Assembly (NCBI GenBank): GCA_022376925.1
Contig: JAIOJX010000032.1
Coordinates: 175,199,479 to 175,263,478 of the forward strand
Reading direction: 5' to 3'
From: Tragulus kanchil
Lineage: Eukaryota; Chordata; Mammalia; Artiodactyla; Tragulidae
Length of the DNA: 64,000 nt
Shown here: positions 45,995 to 56,894 of the stretch, piece by piece
Layout: every line of letters starts with the position of its first letter
Position numbering within the stretch: position 1 is the stretch's first letter
The notes under the pieces: generated by a model
Databases searched by the model: none
What the model was told of the DNA's origin: nothing
Seen by the model: the letters and a program-made list of their open reading frames with translations, nothing else
Position numbers and translations under genes: made by a program

Positions 45995-46969
45995 ACTTTA
46001 AAATTTATATGTGTTGTTCACCACAGATTTTGAGTCCAGGTCTTAAGAGTGTTGTACTTTGATGCCCACATAACACGGGGTGGCATGTGTCCTCCTACCT
46101 CTGTGACAGAACCACACTCATGCAATGATGAGGCTCATGCTCAGTGCTGCCCCCACCAAGCTGTTCCACACCAAATGCTCTTGTGATGTGGTCCATGAAG
46201 GGTCCTCAGAGAATCCCCCACACTCTCAGCACCCCTGAAATCTACAATCCTCCCACATGTCCTTTTCCAGATTCCCCTACAGACACAACTGGACCAAAGT
46301 GGACTCCTGCTCCCCCGTCCCCCAGTATATTCATGCCAGCTCTCTGGACACACCAGCCAACATGTCTTTCCAATTAGGCCAGTCCTGAGCTGCAGAGAAA
46401 CAGGAAACCGCTCGCAACCTCAGACCCATCCAGACACAGGAAACCAGGCAGAGACAGTGGCGGCCCCAGCCACGGCATCAGCCCCGGGCCATGGCACCAG
46501 GCAGGAGCCTGGCAGAGCCTGGCCTGCCCTCCTGCTGCAGCCCAGAGTGAATCGCAGGAGCAGAGACGGTGGCAGAGCATACCTCCCCATGCTGTAGCTG
46601 TGACATCTTGAGCAGACTTCTTGTCTCCAAGGCGCCTGAGAGACTGAGGCAGCTGTGCTGAGGCCCTGCCCTTGAAGGCCCAGGGTGGAGACATCAAGAG
46701 ACGAAGATTGCAGATCTCAGGCCAATACCTGGCATTCAGTAAGAGCCCCTTCAGGGCCAGGAGTGGACAGGCTCTGGACCCAAGCCACCCCCAGTGTGCC
46801 TTGCAGTTGGCCTGGGAGGACCATGTTTGTCCCCATTTTATAGACAAGAACATTAAGTCAGGAAGAGCATGGGTTCAGAGTCAGAGGCTAGTAGCTTTGG
46901 ACTGACTGCTCAGACTGTTTTGTCCTTACTTTCCAATCCGTATAGTCAAAACTTTGGTTTTCCCAGTAG
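45995..46969. other. Unassigned, relatively GC-rich DNA
   Basis: About 46130-46870 is richer in GC than its surroundings and contains a 159-codon antisense frame (46374-46853) plus competing frames on the other strand. The translation shows no domain or compositional sign of a real protein. A MIR-like 'ccccattttatagacaagaa' lies near 46832. Confidence 0.4.
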
Positions 46970-47377
46970 TCATTCACTGTGTATGAGAGCTGGACCATAA
47001 AGAAGGCTGAGCACTGAAAAATTGGTGCCTTTGACTGTGGTACTGTGGACTCTTGAGAGTCCCTAGGATTGCAAGGAGATCAAACCAGTCAGTCCTAAAG
47101 GAAATCAACCCTGAATATTCACTGGAAGGACTGATGCTGAAGCTGAAGCTCCAATACTTTGGCCACCTGATGTGAAGAGCCGACTCACTGGAAACAACCG
47201 TGATGCTGGGAAAAATGGAAGGCAGAAGGAGAAAAGGATGACAGTGGATGAGATGGTTGCATGGCATCACTGACTCAATGGACATGAGTTTGAGCAGGCT
47301 CTGGGAGATGGCGAAGGACAGGAAGCCTGGTGTGCTGCCATCCATGGGGTCGCAAGGAGTCAAACATGTCAGTCAGT
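46970..47377 (+). mobile_element. BovB LINE 3' end, sense
   Basis: 'gtatgagagctggaccataa', 'gattgcaaggagatcaaacc', 'ctgaagctgaagctccaata', 'ggaaggcagaaggagaaaag' and 'cgcaaggagtcaaacatgtc' follow BovB order up to its 3' end. Confidence 0.92.
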
Positions 47378-47440
47378 CAGTTCAGCTGTTCAGTTGTGTT
47401 TGACTCTCTGTGACCCCATGGACTGAGGGATTGAACAACA
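47378..47440 (-). mobile_element. BovB/Bov-tA tail fragment, antisense
   Basis: 'cagctgttcagttgtgtttg' and 'ctctgtgaccccatggactg' are the inverted BovB-type tail, joined tail to tail with the preceding BovB. It ends just before duplication 9. Confidence 0.75.
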
Positions 47441-47454
47441 GGCTTTCCCATACC

Positions 47455-49653
47455 TTTTAGATTCCACATGTAAGTCACACTGCATAGTCTTTGTCTTATC
47501 TGATGTTTTACTTAGCACAATTCCTACAAATCTTGACTCCATTAGTCAAAGTTATAAAGGTCAATGTTCATCTTGGTTTCCTATTTGTGGTAAATGGGCT
47601 GAGGAAGCCTAATTATTAAGCCCACGTCTCTATTGAAATTTTAACTGTGCTGACTTGTTAGATCTGTATATTGTTGTTGTTGTTCAGTTGCTAAGTTGTG
47701 TCTGACTCTTTGCGACTCCATGGACTATAGCCCTCCGGGTTCCTCTGTCCATGCAATTCTCAAGGTAAAAGTTCTCAAGGCAAGAGTGGGTAGCAATTCC
47801 CTTCTCCAGGTGATGTTCATGACCCAGGGGTCAAAACTGGATCTCCTGCATATCAGGCAGATTCTTTGCTGGCCTGAGCCACCAGGCAGCCACCAGAAAG
47901 TAGATCTTGTATAGGTAGGTATAATTCATTTCCCATAAAAAGACCAAAGAGATGAAATGGCTTGCCCAAGGTCATTTGACCATTGAGAAGGGGTGTAGCT
48001 TTCAAATCTAGGTCTATTTGTGTCTCGAAATCACAAGGGTTTTGTTTTAGTTGCTACTTGCCTCTGTGGGTGGGAATATATGATATTCACCATCTTTATT
48101 CTCACTTAGAACTTGCTCCAAGGCCTAGTGCAATGGATTTCCAAGTGTTCCCACCTTTGGAGAAGGGATGCTGTCTATGAATTGAGCACTATCTCTTAAG
48201 CAGTGGGTGCTGGAATCCCCAGATCCCAAAGAGACTGTTTTCCTGACCATATTCGGAGGAAGCCCACTGCTTGATGTTTGTTTAATTGATCCCAGGGCCT
48301 GGGAGTGGGGAGCCAGTGTGAAGCATCTGCTGACTGTATGCCATTCTATTTTTTGAGTTGGGATTCATAAGAAAGTGAAACCGCATTGTTTTTGCAGCCA
48401 AGTAGGCGGTGGGTCTTGGCATTTGAACAATGGGTTGGCTCCTTGACCACCAGGCCAGGCACAGTCATATTTGGTAATATGTGGGGCAGGAAATAATTAT
48501 TTATTGGTGCATTTATTTTCAGGGTCCTGGGTAACAGGCAATGAATCCAAATATTTTAGATTCCACATGTAAGTCACACTGCATAGTCTTTGTCTTATCT
48601 GATGTTTTACTTAGCACAATTCCTACAAATCTTGACTCCATTAGTCAAAGTTATAAAGGTCAATGTTCATCTTGGTTTCCTATTTGTGGTAAATGGGCTG
48701 AGGAAGCCTAATTATTAAGCCCACGTCTCTATTGAAATTTTAACTGTGCTGACTTGTTAGATCTGTATATTGTTGTTGTTGTTCAGTTGCTAAGTTGTGT
48801 CTGACTCTTTGCGACTCCATGGACTATAGCCCTCCGGGTTCCTCTGTCCATGCAATTCTCAAGGTAAAAGTTCTCAAGGCAAGAGTGGGTAGCAATTCCC
48901 TTCTCCAGGTGATGTTCATGACCCAGGGGTCAAAACTGGATCTCCTGCATATCAGGCAGATTCTTTGCTAGCCTGAGCCACCAGGCAGCCACCAGAAAGT
49001 AGATCTTGTATAGGTAGGTATAATTCATTTCCCATAAAAAGACCAAAGAGATGAAATGGCTTGCCCAAGGTCATTTGACCATTGAGAAGGGGTGTAGCTT
49101 TCAAATCTAGGTCTATTTGTGTCTCGAAATCACAAGGGTTTTGTTTTAGTTGCTACTTGCCTCTGTGGGTGGGAATATATGATATTCACCATCTTTATTC
49201 TCACTTAGAACTTGCTCCAAGGCCTAGTGCAATGGATTTCCAAGTGTTCCCACCTTTGGAGAAGGGATGCTGTCTATGAATTGAGCACTATCTCTTAAGC
49301 AGTGGGTGCTGGAATCCCCAGATCCCAAAGAGACTGTTTTCCTGACCATATTCGGAGGAAGCCCACTGCTTGATGTTTGTTTAATTGATCCCAGGGCCTG
49401 GGAGTGGGGAGCCAGTGTGAAGCATCTGCTGACTGTATGCCATTCTATTTTTTGAGTTGGGATTCATAAGAAAGTGAAACCGCATTGTTTTTGCAGCCAA
49501 GTAGGCGGTGGGTCTTGGCATTTGAACAATGGGTTGGCTCCTTGACCACCAGGCCAGGCACAGTCATATTTGGTAATATGTGGGGCAGGAAATAATTATT
49601 TATTGGTGCATTTATTTTCAGGGTCCTGGGTAACAGGCAATGAATCCAAATAT
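47455..49653. repeat. Direct tandem duplication 9 (copies 47455-48553 and 48554-49653)
   Basis: The unit from 'ttttagattccacatgtaag' to 'aatgaatccaaatat' is repeated at an offset of 1099. I see one substitution (ttgctggcctg versus 'ttgctagcctg'). The join shares at most one base with the parental ends. It carries a Bov-tA and unrecognised DNA; the same 65-residue frame in both copies has no domain. Confidence 0.96.
47671..47892 (-). mobile_element. Bov-tA/BovB-tailed SINE, antisense (repeated at 48770-48991)
   Basis: 'ttgttgttgttgttcagttg' tail, core, and inverted head 'cctgagccaccaggcagcca'. A small internal reiteration of 'gttctcaagg' distinguishes this copy. The second occurrence is from duplication 9. 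Confidence 0.9.
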
Positions 49654-49848
49654 GGTCTGAAGAAAGCTTTGGTATCGTTATATACTGTTTTCTTTTGGCC
49701 TTGACTCTTTGAGCTTTGACAATTGGCCTTTAAACAATTCAAACTATGACTTCCAATGTGATGAATGTCATTAAACACATAGACACACATGTCTGCTTGC
49801 ACACATGCAGCTTTTTAAAGAGACGGCTCTAAAATTAGGAGACCAGAT
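49654..49848. other. Unique non-coding DNA
   Basis: Nothing recognised. Confidence 0.4.
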
Positions 49849-50047
49849 TAATATATATATATATATATACTATATATAAAGCAGATTATATGTAAAGATC
49901 TACTGTGTAGTGTAAGGAACTCTACTCAATATTTTGTAATAATTGATAATTACAAAATAAATAAATATGAAAAAATTTATTTATTAAATCTGATAAAGAA
50001 TGGAGATATGTGTATATATGTATTTATATGTATTTATACATATATAC

Positions 50048-50230
50048 ATGCATGTTCAGTTGCTCAGTCATATCTGACTCTGTGATTGCATGGATTGTAG
50101 TCCACAAAGTTCCTCTGTCCATAGGATTTCCCAGACAAGAATACTGGAGTGGGTTGCCATTTCCTTTTCCAGGGAATCTTCCCAACCCAGGGATGGAACC
50201 CACATCTCCTGGAGCCACCAGAGAAGTCCT
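50048..50230 (-). mobile_element. Bov-tA type SINE, antisense
   Basis: 'catgttcagttgctcagtca', 'agaatactggagtgggttgc', 'cccaacccagggatggaacc', 'gagccaccagagaagtcct'. A short piece of the head is deleted after 'acatctcctg'. Confidence 0.9.
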
Positions 50231-50258
50231 CCTTCTCCAATATATGTATTTTATGGTC

Positions 50259-50692
50259 CAATCACTGAGTCATGCCCAACTCTTTGCAACCCCATAGCCT
50301 TCGGCAATGCCAGGCATCCCTATCCTTCACCATCTCCTGGAGTCTGCTCAGACTCATGTCCATTGAGTCGATGATGCTATCCAACCTTCTCATTCTCTGT
50401 TGTTCCTTCTCCTGTTACCCTTAATTTTCCAGCATCGGGGTCATTTCCAGTGAGCTGGTTCTCCACATTAGGTGGCCAAATTATTGGAGCTTAAGCTTCA
50501 GCATCAGTCCTTCTAATAAATATTGAGGGTTGATTGATTTTCTTTAGGAATGACTGATTTGATCTCCTTCCTGTGCAAGGGACTCTCAAGAGTCTTCTTC
50601 AGTACATTTGAAAAGCATCAGTTTTTCAGCTTTCAGACTTCGTTATAGTCCTTCTTTCACATCTGTATATGACTACTGGAAAAACCATAGCT
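50259..50692 (-). mobile_element. BovB LINE 3' end, antisense
   Basis: 'ccaatcactgagtcatgccc' (tail) through 'tcaccatctcctggagtctg', 'cagtgagctggttctccaca' and 'gactactggaaaaaccatag' (inside the ORF). About 430 bp and diverged. Confidence 0.9.
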
Positions 50693-50693
50693 T

Positions 50694-50719
50694 ACACACA
50701 CACACACACACACACACAC
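50694..50719. repeat. (CA)n microsatellite
   Basis: About 13 CA units at the junction between BovB and the resumed L1, followed by a short TG run. Confidence 0.97.
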
Positions 50720-50815
50720 CACACATGTATGTGTGTGTATTACTGATTCACTTCACTGTATACCTGAAACTAACACAACATTGTAAGTCAACTCCACTTT
50801 AATAAAACTCTTTAA

Positions 50816-51087
50816 AAAGTAGACAAGGCTCTAAGGAATCTTCACATGCTTTGAGTACTGAACAGATGAGTGACTATCAGAACTTGGGAGAAAGGAGGAC
50901 TTTGGAATCACAGCTGAGTTGGAGCACTGGGTTCATAAATTGCTAGTTCTAGAACACTGTTTAAGATCTGACTTCTAATCTTAGTGACATCATCTGTAAA
51001 ATGGGCATAAGGGTTCCTACTCAAAAAAGCACTGCAAAGGTAAAGTGAAACGATGCTCTTTGAAACACCTTGAGGCATGGAAGGTGT
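50816..51087 (+). mobile_element. MIR-like fragment in otherwise unassigned DNA
   Basis: About 50940-51050: 'ctaatcttagtgacatcatc', 'tgtaaaatgggcataagggt', 'aaaggtaaagtgaaacgat' follow MIR core order loosely. Confidence 0.5.
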
Positions 51088-51506
51088 CGATACTGGCTGG
51101 ATAGTGTCTCCCAAAGTCATGTCCTTCCTAGGACCTCAGAATGTGACGTTATTTAGTGACAGGATGGGTGCAAGTGAAATCAGTGAGTATGGGATCAGCT
51201 CAGTTGCATGGGCCTTTAATCCAATATGACTGGGGTCCTTATAAGAAGAGAAGACAGACTCAGAGACAAAGGCCATGGGATGATGGAGGCAGGGACAAGT
51301 CAAAGAACACCAAGAACTGATTGCCATGACAGCAAGCTAGGAAGAGACAAGGAAGGATCTTGTAAGAGTCCCAGAGGATCATGACCCTATTGACACCTTG
51401 ATTTCAGATTTCCGGACTCCAATGCCATGAGAGAATAAACCTCTGTGTTTTAAGCCACACAGCTTGTGGTGACTGTGTTACCGCAGCTCTGGGGAGTCTA
51501 ATACCT
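51088..51506 (+). mobile_element. MaLR solo LTR, MLT1-like, sense
   Basis: 'cctcagaatgtgacgttatt', 'aatccaatatgactggggtc', 'cttataagaagagaagacag', 'tgacaccttgatttcagatt', the polyadenylation signal in 'gagagaataaacctctgtgt', and end 'gggagtctaatacctg'. This is the common placental-mammal MLT1-type LTR; no internal retroviral region is present. Confidence 0.68.
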
Positions 51507-52573
51507 GCCCCAATAAATATTTGTGTAAAGAGCCTACTTTGAGTCTGGCACAGAAAGCTAGCATTTATCATCTGCCTACACGTGGTGCCTGGAGATGCAC
51601 CGGACCTTGAAGGATATGAAGATGATAAGTCAGGCTGCCTGACCTCCAATGACCCAGTTCATCAAAAGTTAATTCTCCTCTACTACATTCTGTTCTCCAT
51701 TTAGTTGTTTGCAAACAGCTCAGCATACACACACACACACACACACACAACAAACAAAAAACCAATGTATTTCATATGCCTTCTCATACTATGAAAATTT
51801 AGGGCATTGGTTTATTTTACAAGGAACTTACATACACAAACTCCACCTACCTCTACACTTACATATTTAGTTCTGTGTCTCCCATTCATAGCCCGTTTGA
51901 AGTTCATGGAGATGTTCTGAGATGCCACGTTCTTCCCAGGTGGTCTGTTGCCTTCAAGCCTCTGAGTGGGCAAATGCAATTTATGCAGGCATATATCACG
52001 CTTAGAGAGGCCAATGCCATTTCTCCAGGCCCCTGTGAACACTTAGGGCTGACAGTGCCTAAATAAACTGGTTTATTTACTGCAGTAGTTACCTGTTTAA
52101 GACTAGCTGTTACGTTAAGTAACACAGAGTGCCCACACTAATAAATTTACAGCATGCCTGTTTGTTTTACTGGAGAATTTATTGCAGCAGTAATAATTGT
52201 CAGAGGGTGAACCTGGTGAAAGGGCTGGAGCTTTTATGTGGGAGGATCTATCACACATAAGGATCCATCACCAGATCGACTTCCTGGCAGCCACCCAGAT
52301 GGGACTCTTTTGTCACCAAATCAACCCTATGAATCAAGGACTTTGGATGGATGGAAAGGGAACATGGGATCCAGCTTCTTGGGGAAAGTCCATCCAATCT
52401 GTTTGACCCAGTTAAATGTGGGTATGAATTTCAGAAGCCCCCTGGAGACTAACTTCCATGAGTTTGAGGTGAGATTTCAGGCCTGCCAGGAGAGGTGAGT
52501 GTCCAGCTTTTGAACCCTGCCTAACTGGAGGATGGTCAGTGGAAAAATCACATGAAATATGTGGAATCTTCTA
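51507..52573. other. Unassigned DNA with a CA run and a palindromic AT-rich element
   Basis: (CA)n at 51727-51749. About 52055-52200 lacks repeat features and contains the near-perfect palindrome 'aaataaactggtttattt' at 52061-52078. No coding gene recognised. Confidence 0.45.
52061..52078. promoter_or_regulatory. Forkhead-like palindrome (candidate)
   Basis: Two 8-bp arms AAATAAAC and GTTTATTT around TG. ATAAAC resembles a forkhead half-site, and paired inverted sites can bind two factors. Function is only inferred. Confidence 0.2.
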
Positions 52574-52585
52574 CTCCCTATTCTT

Positions 52586-52671
52586 TTATCTTTTACTTTT
52601 TTTTTTAAAACAACAACAACAAAAAAACATGGCTTGAATTTTATTTCCTTAACAGTCATTTTAGAAGAAGG

Positions 52672-52706
<35 letters not shown>

Positions 52707-52962
52707 CACTTCTATTGGTCTTTCATTCATTCATTTTCATCCATCTCTATTCCTTTGTCCTGCATGGGCCTCCAATCACAGCAGCCCCTGTCACCACAGA
52801 ACACCGGCTCTGGGCGCATGTGCTCCAGAGTTCTGGCTCAGTAGTTGGACACATCAGTCCAGCCGCTCCATGACACGTGAGATCTTCCCAGGCCAGGGAT
52901 CGAACTGGCACCCCTTGCACTGCAACGCAGTGTCCCTACCCACTGGACTACCAGGGAAGCCC
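52586..52962 (-). mobile_element. CHR-type tRNA SINE with apparent 3' transduction (copy f)
   Basis: The SINE body is 52703-52962 on the minus strand (head ends 'gactaccagggaagccc'), followed by a 28-30 nt A tail (poly-T on plus). Beyond it lie about 70 nt of non-SINE sequence (about 52606-52673) and a second A-rich run before the target-site duplication. The duplication 'ctccctattctt' is at 52574-52585 and 52963-52974, so the extra piece is inside the insertion. This is the structure of a read-through transcript reinserted with its flank. Confidence 0.82.
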
Positions 52963-52974
52963 CTCCCTATTCTT

Positions 52975-53567
52975 AATTGAGTTTGGCCCTCTGTTTTTAT
53001 TCAGGATAAAGGGCTGGGACTGGACCCAAGATAAGACAGGAGATGTGAGCCAGACACAACCGAAGCAATGAAACAGCAACCATCAAGTTGGAAGATGCTC
53101 AGAGGATTTGAAAGTAGACAGCAAGGCTGGTGTGTCTGTAGGGGCAGTGAGGTGGTAGTGGCCAGATGTCATGGTTTCTGTGGGACATGTGAGGACTTCA
53201 TGCTTTAGCCTAAGTGCAGTGGGAGGCACTGAATAGTGTCCAGGAGAGATGGGCTGACAGAAGCAGAGAGGCTTCTGCTCCAAGATGGCGCCTCACCAAT
53301 CCCTCTTCTCAGTGGTCTGAGCTCTGGAGGGTCAGGTGCCTCTGGTAGGCAGTATTGCTCAGTGGGTAGTGATGTGAGGAGGATTGTTTCTGACCTACAA
53401 ACTCAAGGAGAACACTAGACAACCAAATATGATGCTCTCCTATAACCTGGTACCAGGAAATCATAAGAAAACGGGGATCGCTGACTATGTGTCCAGGGGT
53501 CTTACTCACTTGTCCCTGTTGCTCTTCTCTGATGCTAAACTTTGTTGCAAGAGTAAGTGATCGTTAG
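52975..53567. other. Unassigned non-coding DNA
   Basis: No family recognised. Short frames overlap on opposite strands. Confidence 0.4.
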
Positions 53568-54058
53568 ACTTCCATGGCAGTCCAGTGGTTAAGAGACCAC
53601 ACTTCCACAGAGAAGGAGAAATGTCATATGGTATCCCTTATATGTGGAATCTAAAAAGAAATGACACATGAACGTATTACAAAAAAGGAAGAAAGTCGTG
53701 AACTTAGAGACCAAACTTATGCTTGCCAGGATGGCGGGGGAGGCTAGTCAGGGAGCTGGGGACGGGCATGTGCCCACGGCTGTACTGGAGCGCACACGCA
53801 CTCTGCTCGATGCCGTGTGGCAGCCTGGATGAGAGGGGAGTTTAGGGGAGAATGGATACATGTATATGTATGACTGAGTCCTTCATTGTCCACCTGAATC
53901 GATCACAACATTGTTTGTTAATCATCTAAACCCCGATTAAAAGGAAAAAGCTAAAAAAAAAAAATAAGAAAACTGAACTTCCAAAGCATGGAGTGTGGGT
54001 TTGATCCCTGGTCAGGGAACTAAGATCCCATATGCCTCAGGGCTAAAAAACCAAAATT
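53568..54058 (+). mobile_element. CHR-type SINE split by an L1 3' end
   Basis: The SINE head is at 53568-53607 ('gacttccatggcagtccagt') and the remainder resumes at 53977 with 'acttccaaagcatgg', 'gatccctggtcagggaacta' and 'gatcccatatgcc'. The intervening 53608-53976 is L1 3' UTR. Confidence 0.87.
53608..53976 (+). mobile_element. L1 3' end inserted in a SINE
   Basis: 'aaatgtcatatggtatccct', 'tatatgtggaatctaaaaag', a mid-part with GC-rich changes, 'attgtccacctgaatcgatc', 'acaacattgtttgttaatca', then an A-rich tail. The target-site duplication 'acttcca' (53601-53607 and 53977-53983) proves that it entered the SINE. Confidence 0.85.
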
Positions 54059-54147
54059 TAAACAACAGACACAATATTGTAACACATTCAATAAATACTT
54101 TGGAAACAATTTGCATCAAAAAGCAAACCATTGGGAGGGGTAACAAG

Positions 54148-54482
54148 TTGGCGGCTGAGAGGGTGGAGCTTCTTAAGATGAAGCTTGCTGAACTTAAGCA
54201 GGAGTGTCTTGCTCATGGTTTGAAGACCAAGGGAATAAAACATGATCTCATCAGCAGGCTCCAGGCATGTCTAGAAGAGCATGCTGAGGAGGATGCAAAT
54301 GAAGAAGATGTACTGGGAGATGAAACAGGAAGAACAGCCAAAGTCCGTAGAAGTGCCAATCAAAGAGGAAGAACCTCCCGAAAAAACTGTTGATGTGGCA
54401 GCAGAGAAAAAAGTGATAAAAATTGCATCTGAAATACCACAGACTGAGAGAATGCAAAGGAGAGCTGAAAGATTCAATGTTG
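54148..54482 (+). pseudogene. SARNP: SARNP processed pseudogene, 3' truncated
   Basis: An intronless copy of the coding start of SARNP (SAP domain ribonucleoprotein, CIP29/Hcc-1), a nuclear mRNA-export factor. The ATG has become TTG at 54148. The SAP domain follows (KLAELKQECLAHGLKTKG, then DLISRLQACLEEHAEED and NEEDVLGDE). Near 54330 a small deletion shifts the frame; the rest continues in another frame (VPIKEEEPPEKTVDVAAEKK, then EIPQTERMQRRAERFNV) and homology stops at about 54482, roughly half the usual ~210 residues. It is not functional. Confidence 0.93.
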
Positions 54483-54632
54483 TTTTTTAATTATTATTTT
54501 GTTATTAATAAAAAATAGAAAAAGAACAAACAAAAAAGTAAACAATTGTTCATTTTAAAAATCTGATAATTATGAAAAATGCAAGCAATTAAAAGAAATG
54601 AAAAAGTGAAAAAAAATCTAATTTTTAAATCA
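54483..54632. other. AT-rich non-coding DNA
   Basis: A- and T-rich sequence after the pseudogene, with no clear poly(A) tail belonging to it. Confidence 0.5.
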
Positions 54633-54844
54633 CTCAGGAGTAGCAATTGTCAAAGTTTGGTAATCATTATTCCAGGCACTTTTACGTATACAGTATTAAT
54701 AGGGAACAAAGAAAAATATAACTAGAAAAAATGTTTATAGAAAAATATCATCATGAATTTATAAAAATAAAGTGTATTTTTCATTTTATTTATAAAGAAC
54801 AACTTGATCTTTAGATAATTATTTCTTAATCTAAAATAAGGGGA

Positions 54845-55160
54845 GGCTTCCCCTGGTGGTCCAGTGGGTAAGGACACCGCCTTGCAGTGCAAGGGGCGCC
54901 GGTTCGATCCCTGGCCTGGGAAGATCCCATGTGCCGCGGAGCGGCTGAACTGATGTGCCCAGTTACCCAGCCGGAGCTCTGGAGCGCATGTGCCCAGAGC
55001 CGGCACTCTGCGACGACAGACACTGCCGCGATGGGAGGCCCACACGGGCCAAAGAACAAAGATGGATGAAAATAGGGAAATGAAAGACCAATAGAAGTGG
55101 CCCACCCACTCCCTCCCTCCCCAACCCAACCCCTGCCCAAAATAAAAAAAAAAGGGGGGG
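54845..55160 (+). mobile_element. CHR-type tRNA SINE, C-rich-tail form (copy g; repeated at 55976-56290)
   Basis: 'ggcttcccctggtggtccag', B box 'ggttcgatcc', CpG-rich body, 'gaccaatagaagtggcc', then C-rich 'ctccctccctccccaaccca', 'aaaataaaaaaaa' and a G run. It is the least decayed copy of the long form. The second occurrence is due to duplication 10. Confidence 0.93.
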
Positions 55161-55380
55161 GGGAGTTTTGGAGAAAACGAGATTTTTTAGAAGAACATCT
55201 GGAAGTTAAAGAGTATCTACTGATTTTTATTATGAAAGATGAAAAAATTAGCCTGTCTATGCTTCCTTTTCTCACCTCTCCTATAGTCCTTGATTTCAGT
55301 TACATTGTTATTTTTCCACTTCAATTTTATCTTGTTGCCTCATTTTTGCAGTTAAAATTTTTTATGTGTAGATTTTTCTT

Positions 55381-55510
55381 TTTTGACTTTTTTTTTTTTT
55401 TTTTGGACTGCATCATGTGGCATGTGGAACTTCCTTGCCTAGGGATTGAACCCACGCCCCATGCATTAGACGCATGTAATCCTAACCACTGGATCACCAT
55501 GGATGTCCTA
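55381..55510 (-). mobile_element. CHR SINE fragment, antisense (repeated at about 56513-56640)
   Basis: Poly-T, then 'tgtggaacttccttgcctag', 'gggattgaacccacgcccca' and 'aaccactggatcaccatgga', an inverted short CHR head. Confidence 0.82.
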
Positions 55511-56894
55511 AATTTATGTTCTTTCTTTCTTTTTTTTTTTTTGCAGCTGTTTAATCTTACTTCTATGTGTGAATGGACTCAATACCTTCCACTAGTCTTC
55601 CAGTAATTTCTCTATTCCTGAATTCTTTATTTTTATTCCTAGCATTATGGACTGGGATGATGGTCCAACAAATGTTTAAAAGTGTCTCATGGTTGCTGTG
55701 GTCCCTTAGCTATTACATCCTTGACAGGATGTCTGTGGTTTATTTTTACAATTGAAGATCAATCTCAGGAGTAGCAATTGTCAAAGTTTGGTAATCATTA
55801 TTCCAGGCACTTTTACGTATACAGTATTAATAGGGAACAAAGAAAAATATAACTAGAAAAAATGTTTATAGAAAAATATCATCATGAATTTATAAAAATA
55901 AAGTGTATTTTTCATTTTATTTATAAAGAACAACTTGATCTTTAGATAATTATTTCTTAATCTAAAATAAGGGGAGGCTTCCCCTGGTGGTCCAGTGGGT
56001 AAGGACACCGCCTTGCAGTGCAAGGGGCGCCGGTTCGATCCCTGGCCTGGGAAGATCCCATGTGCCGCGGAGCGGCTGAACTGATGTGCCCAGTTACCCA
56101 GCCGGAGCTCTGGGCGCATGTGCCCAGAGCCGGCACTCTGCGACGACAGACACTGCCGCGATGGGAGGCCCACACGGGCCAAAGAACAAAGATGGATGAA
56201 AATAGGGAAATGAAAGACCAATAGAAGTGGCCCACCCACTCCCTCCCTCCCCAACCCAACCCCTGCCCAAAATAAAAAAAAAAGGGGGGGGGGAGTTTTG
56301 GAGAAAACGAGATTTTTTAGAAGAACATCTGGAAGTTAAAGAGTATCTACTGATTTTTATTATGAAAGATGAAAAAATTAGCCTGTCTATGCTTCCTTTT
56401 CTCACCTCTCCTATAGTCCTTGATTTCAGTTACATTGTTATTTTTCCACTTCAATTTTATCTTGTTGCCTCATTTTTGCAGTTAAAATTTTTTATGTGTA
56501 GATTTTTCTTTTTTGACTTTTTTTTTTTTTTTTGGACTGCATCATGTGGCATGTGGAACTTCCTTGCCTAGGGATTGAACCCACGCCCCATGCATTAGAC
56601 GCATGTAATCCTAACCACTGGATCACCATGGATGTCCTAAATTTATGTTCTTTCTTTCTTTTTTTTTTTTTTTGCAGCTGTTTAATCTTACTTCTATGTG
56701 TGAATGGACTCAATACCTTCCACTAGTCTTCCAGTAATTTCTCTATTCCTGAATTCTTTATTTTTATTCCTAGCATTATGGACTGGGATGATGGTCCAAC
56801 AAATGTTTAAAAGTGTCTCATGGTTGCTGTGGTCCCTTAGCTATTACATCCTTGACAGGATGTCTGTGGTTTATTTTTACAATTGAAGATCAAT

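Larger units (their letters stand above)
49849..50815 (+). mobile_element. Old L1 3' UTR split by a Bov-tA and a BovB
   Basis: L1 text at 49880-49990 (gtagtgtaaggaactctact, 'caatattttgtaataattga') and again at 50735-50815 (ttactgattcacttcactgt, 'aacattgtaagtcaactcca'). Between them lie an antisense Bov-tA (50048-50230) and an antisense BovB (50259-50692), so the L1 is older than both. Confidence 0.85.
54633..56894. repeat. Direct tandem duplication 10 (copies 54633-55763 and 55764-56894)
   Basis: The unit from 'ctcaggagtagcaattgtca' to 'attgaagatcaat' is repeated at an offset of 1131. Differences: a 2-nt shortening of 'ctggagcgcatg' to 'ctgggcgcatg' and T-run lengths (near 55390/56520 and 55530/56660). 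No clear microhomology at the join. It carries a CHR-type SINE, a CHR fragment and unrecognised DNA. Confidence 0.96.

Noticed and set aside
46374..46853. 159-codon antisense open frame in a GC-richer stretch
   Set aside because: Rich in Trp, Cys, Leu and Gly without domain, signal peptide or conserved motif; competing frames exist on the other strand, and GC-rich DNA has fewer stop codons by chance.
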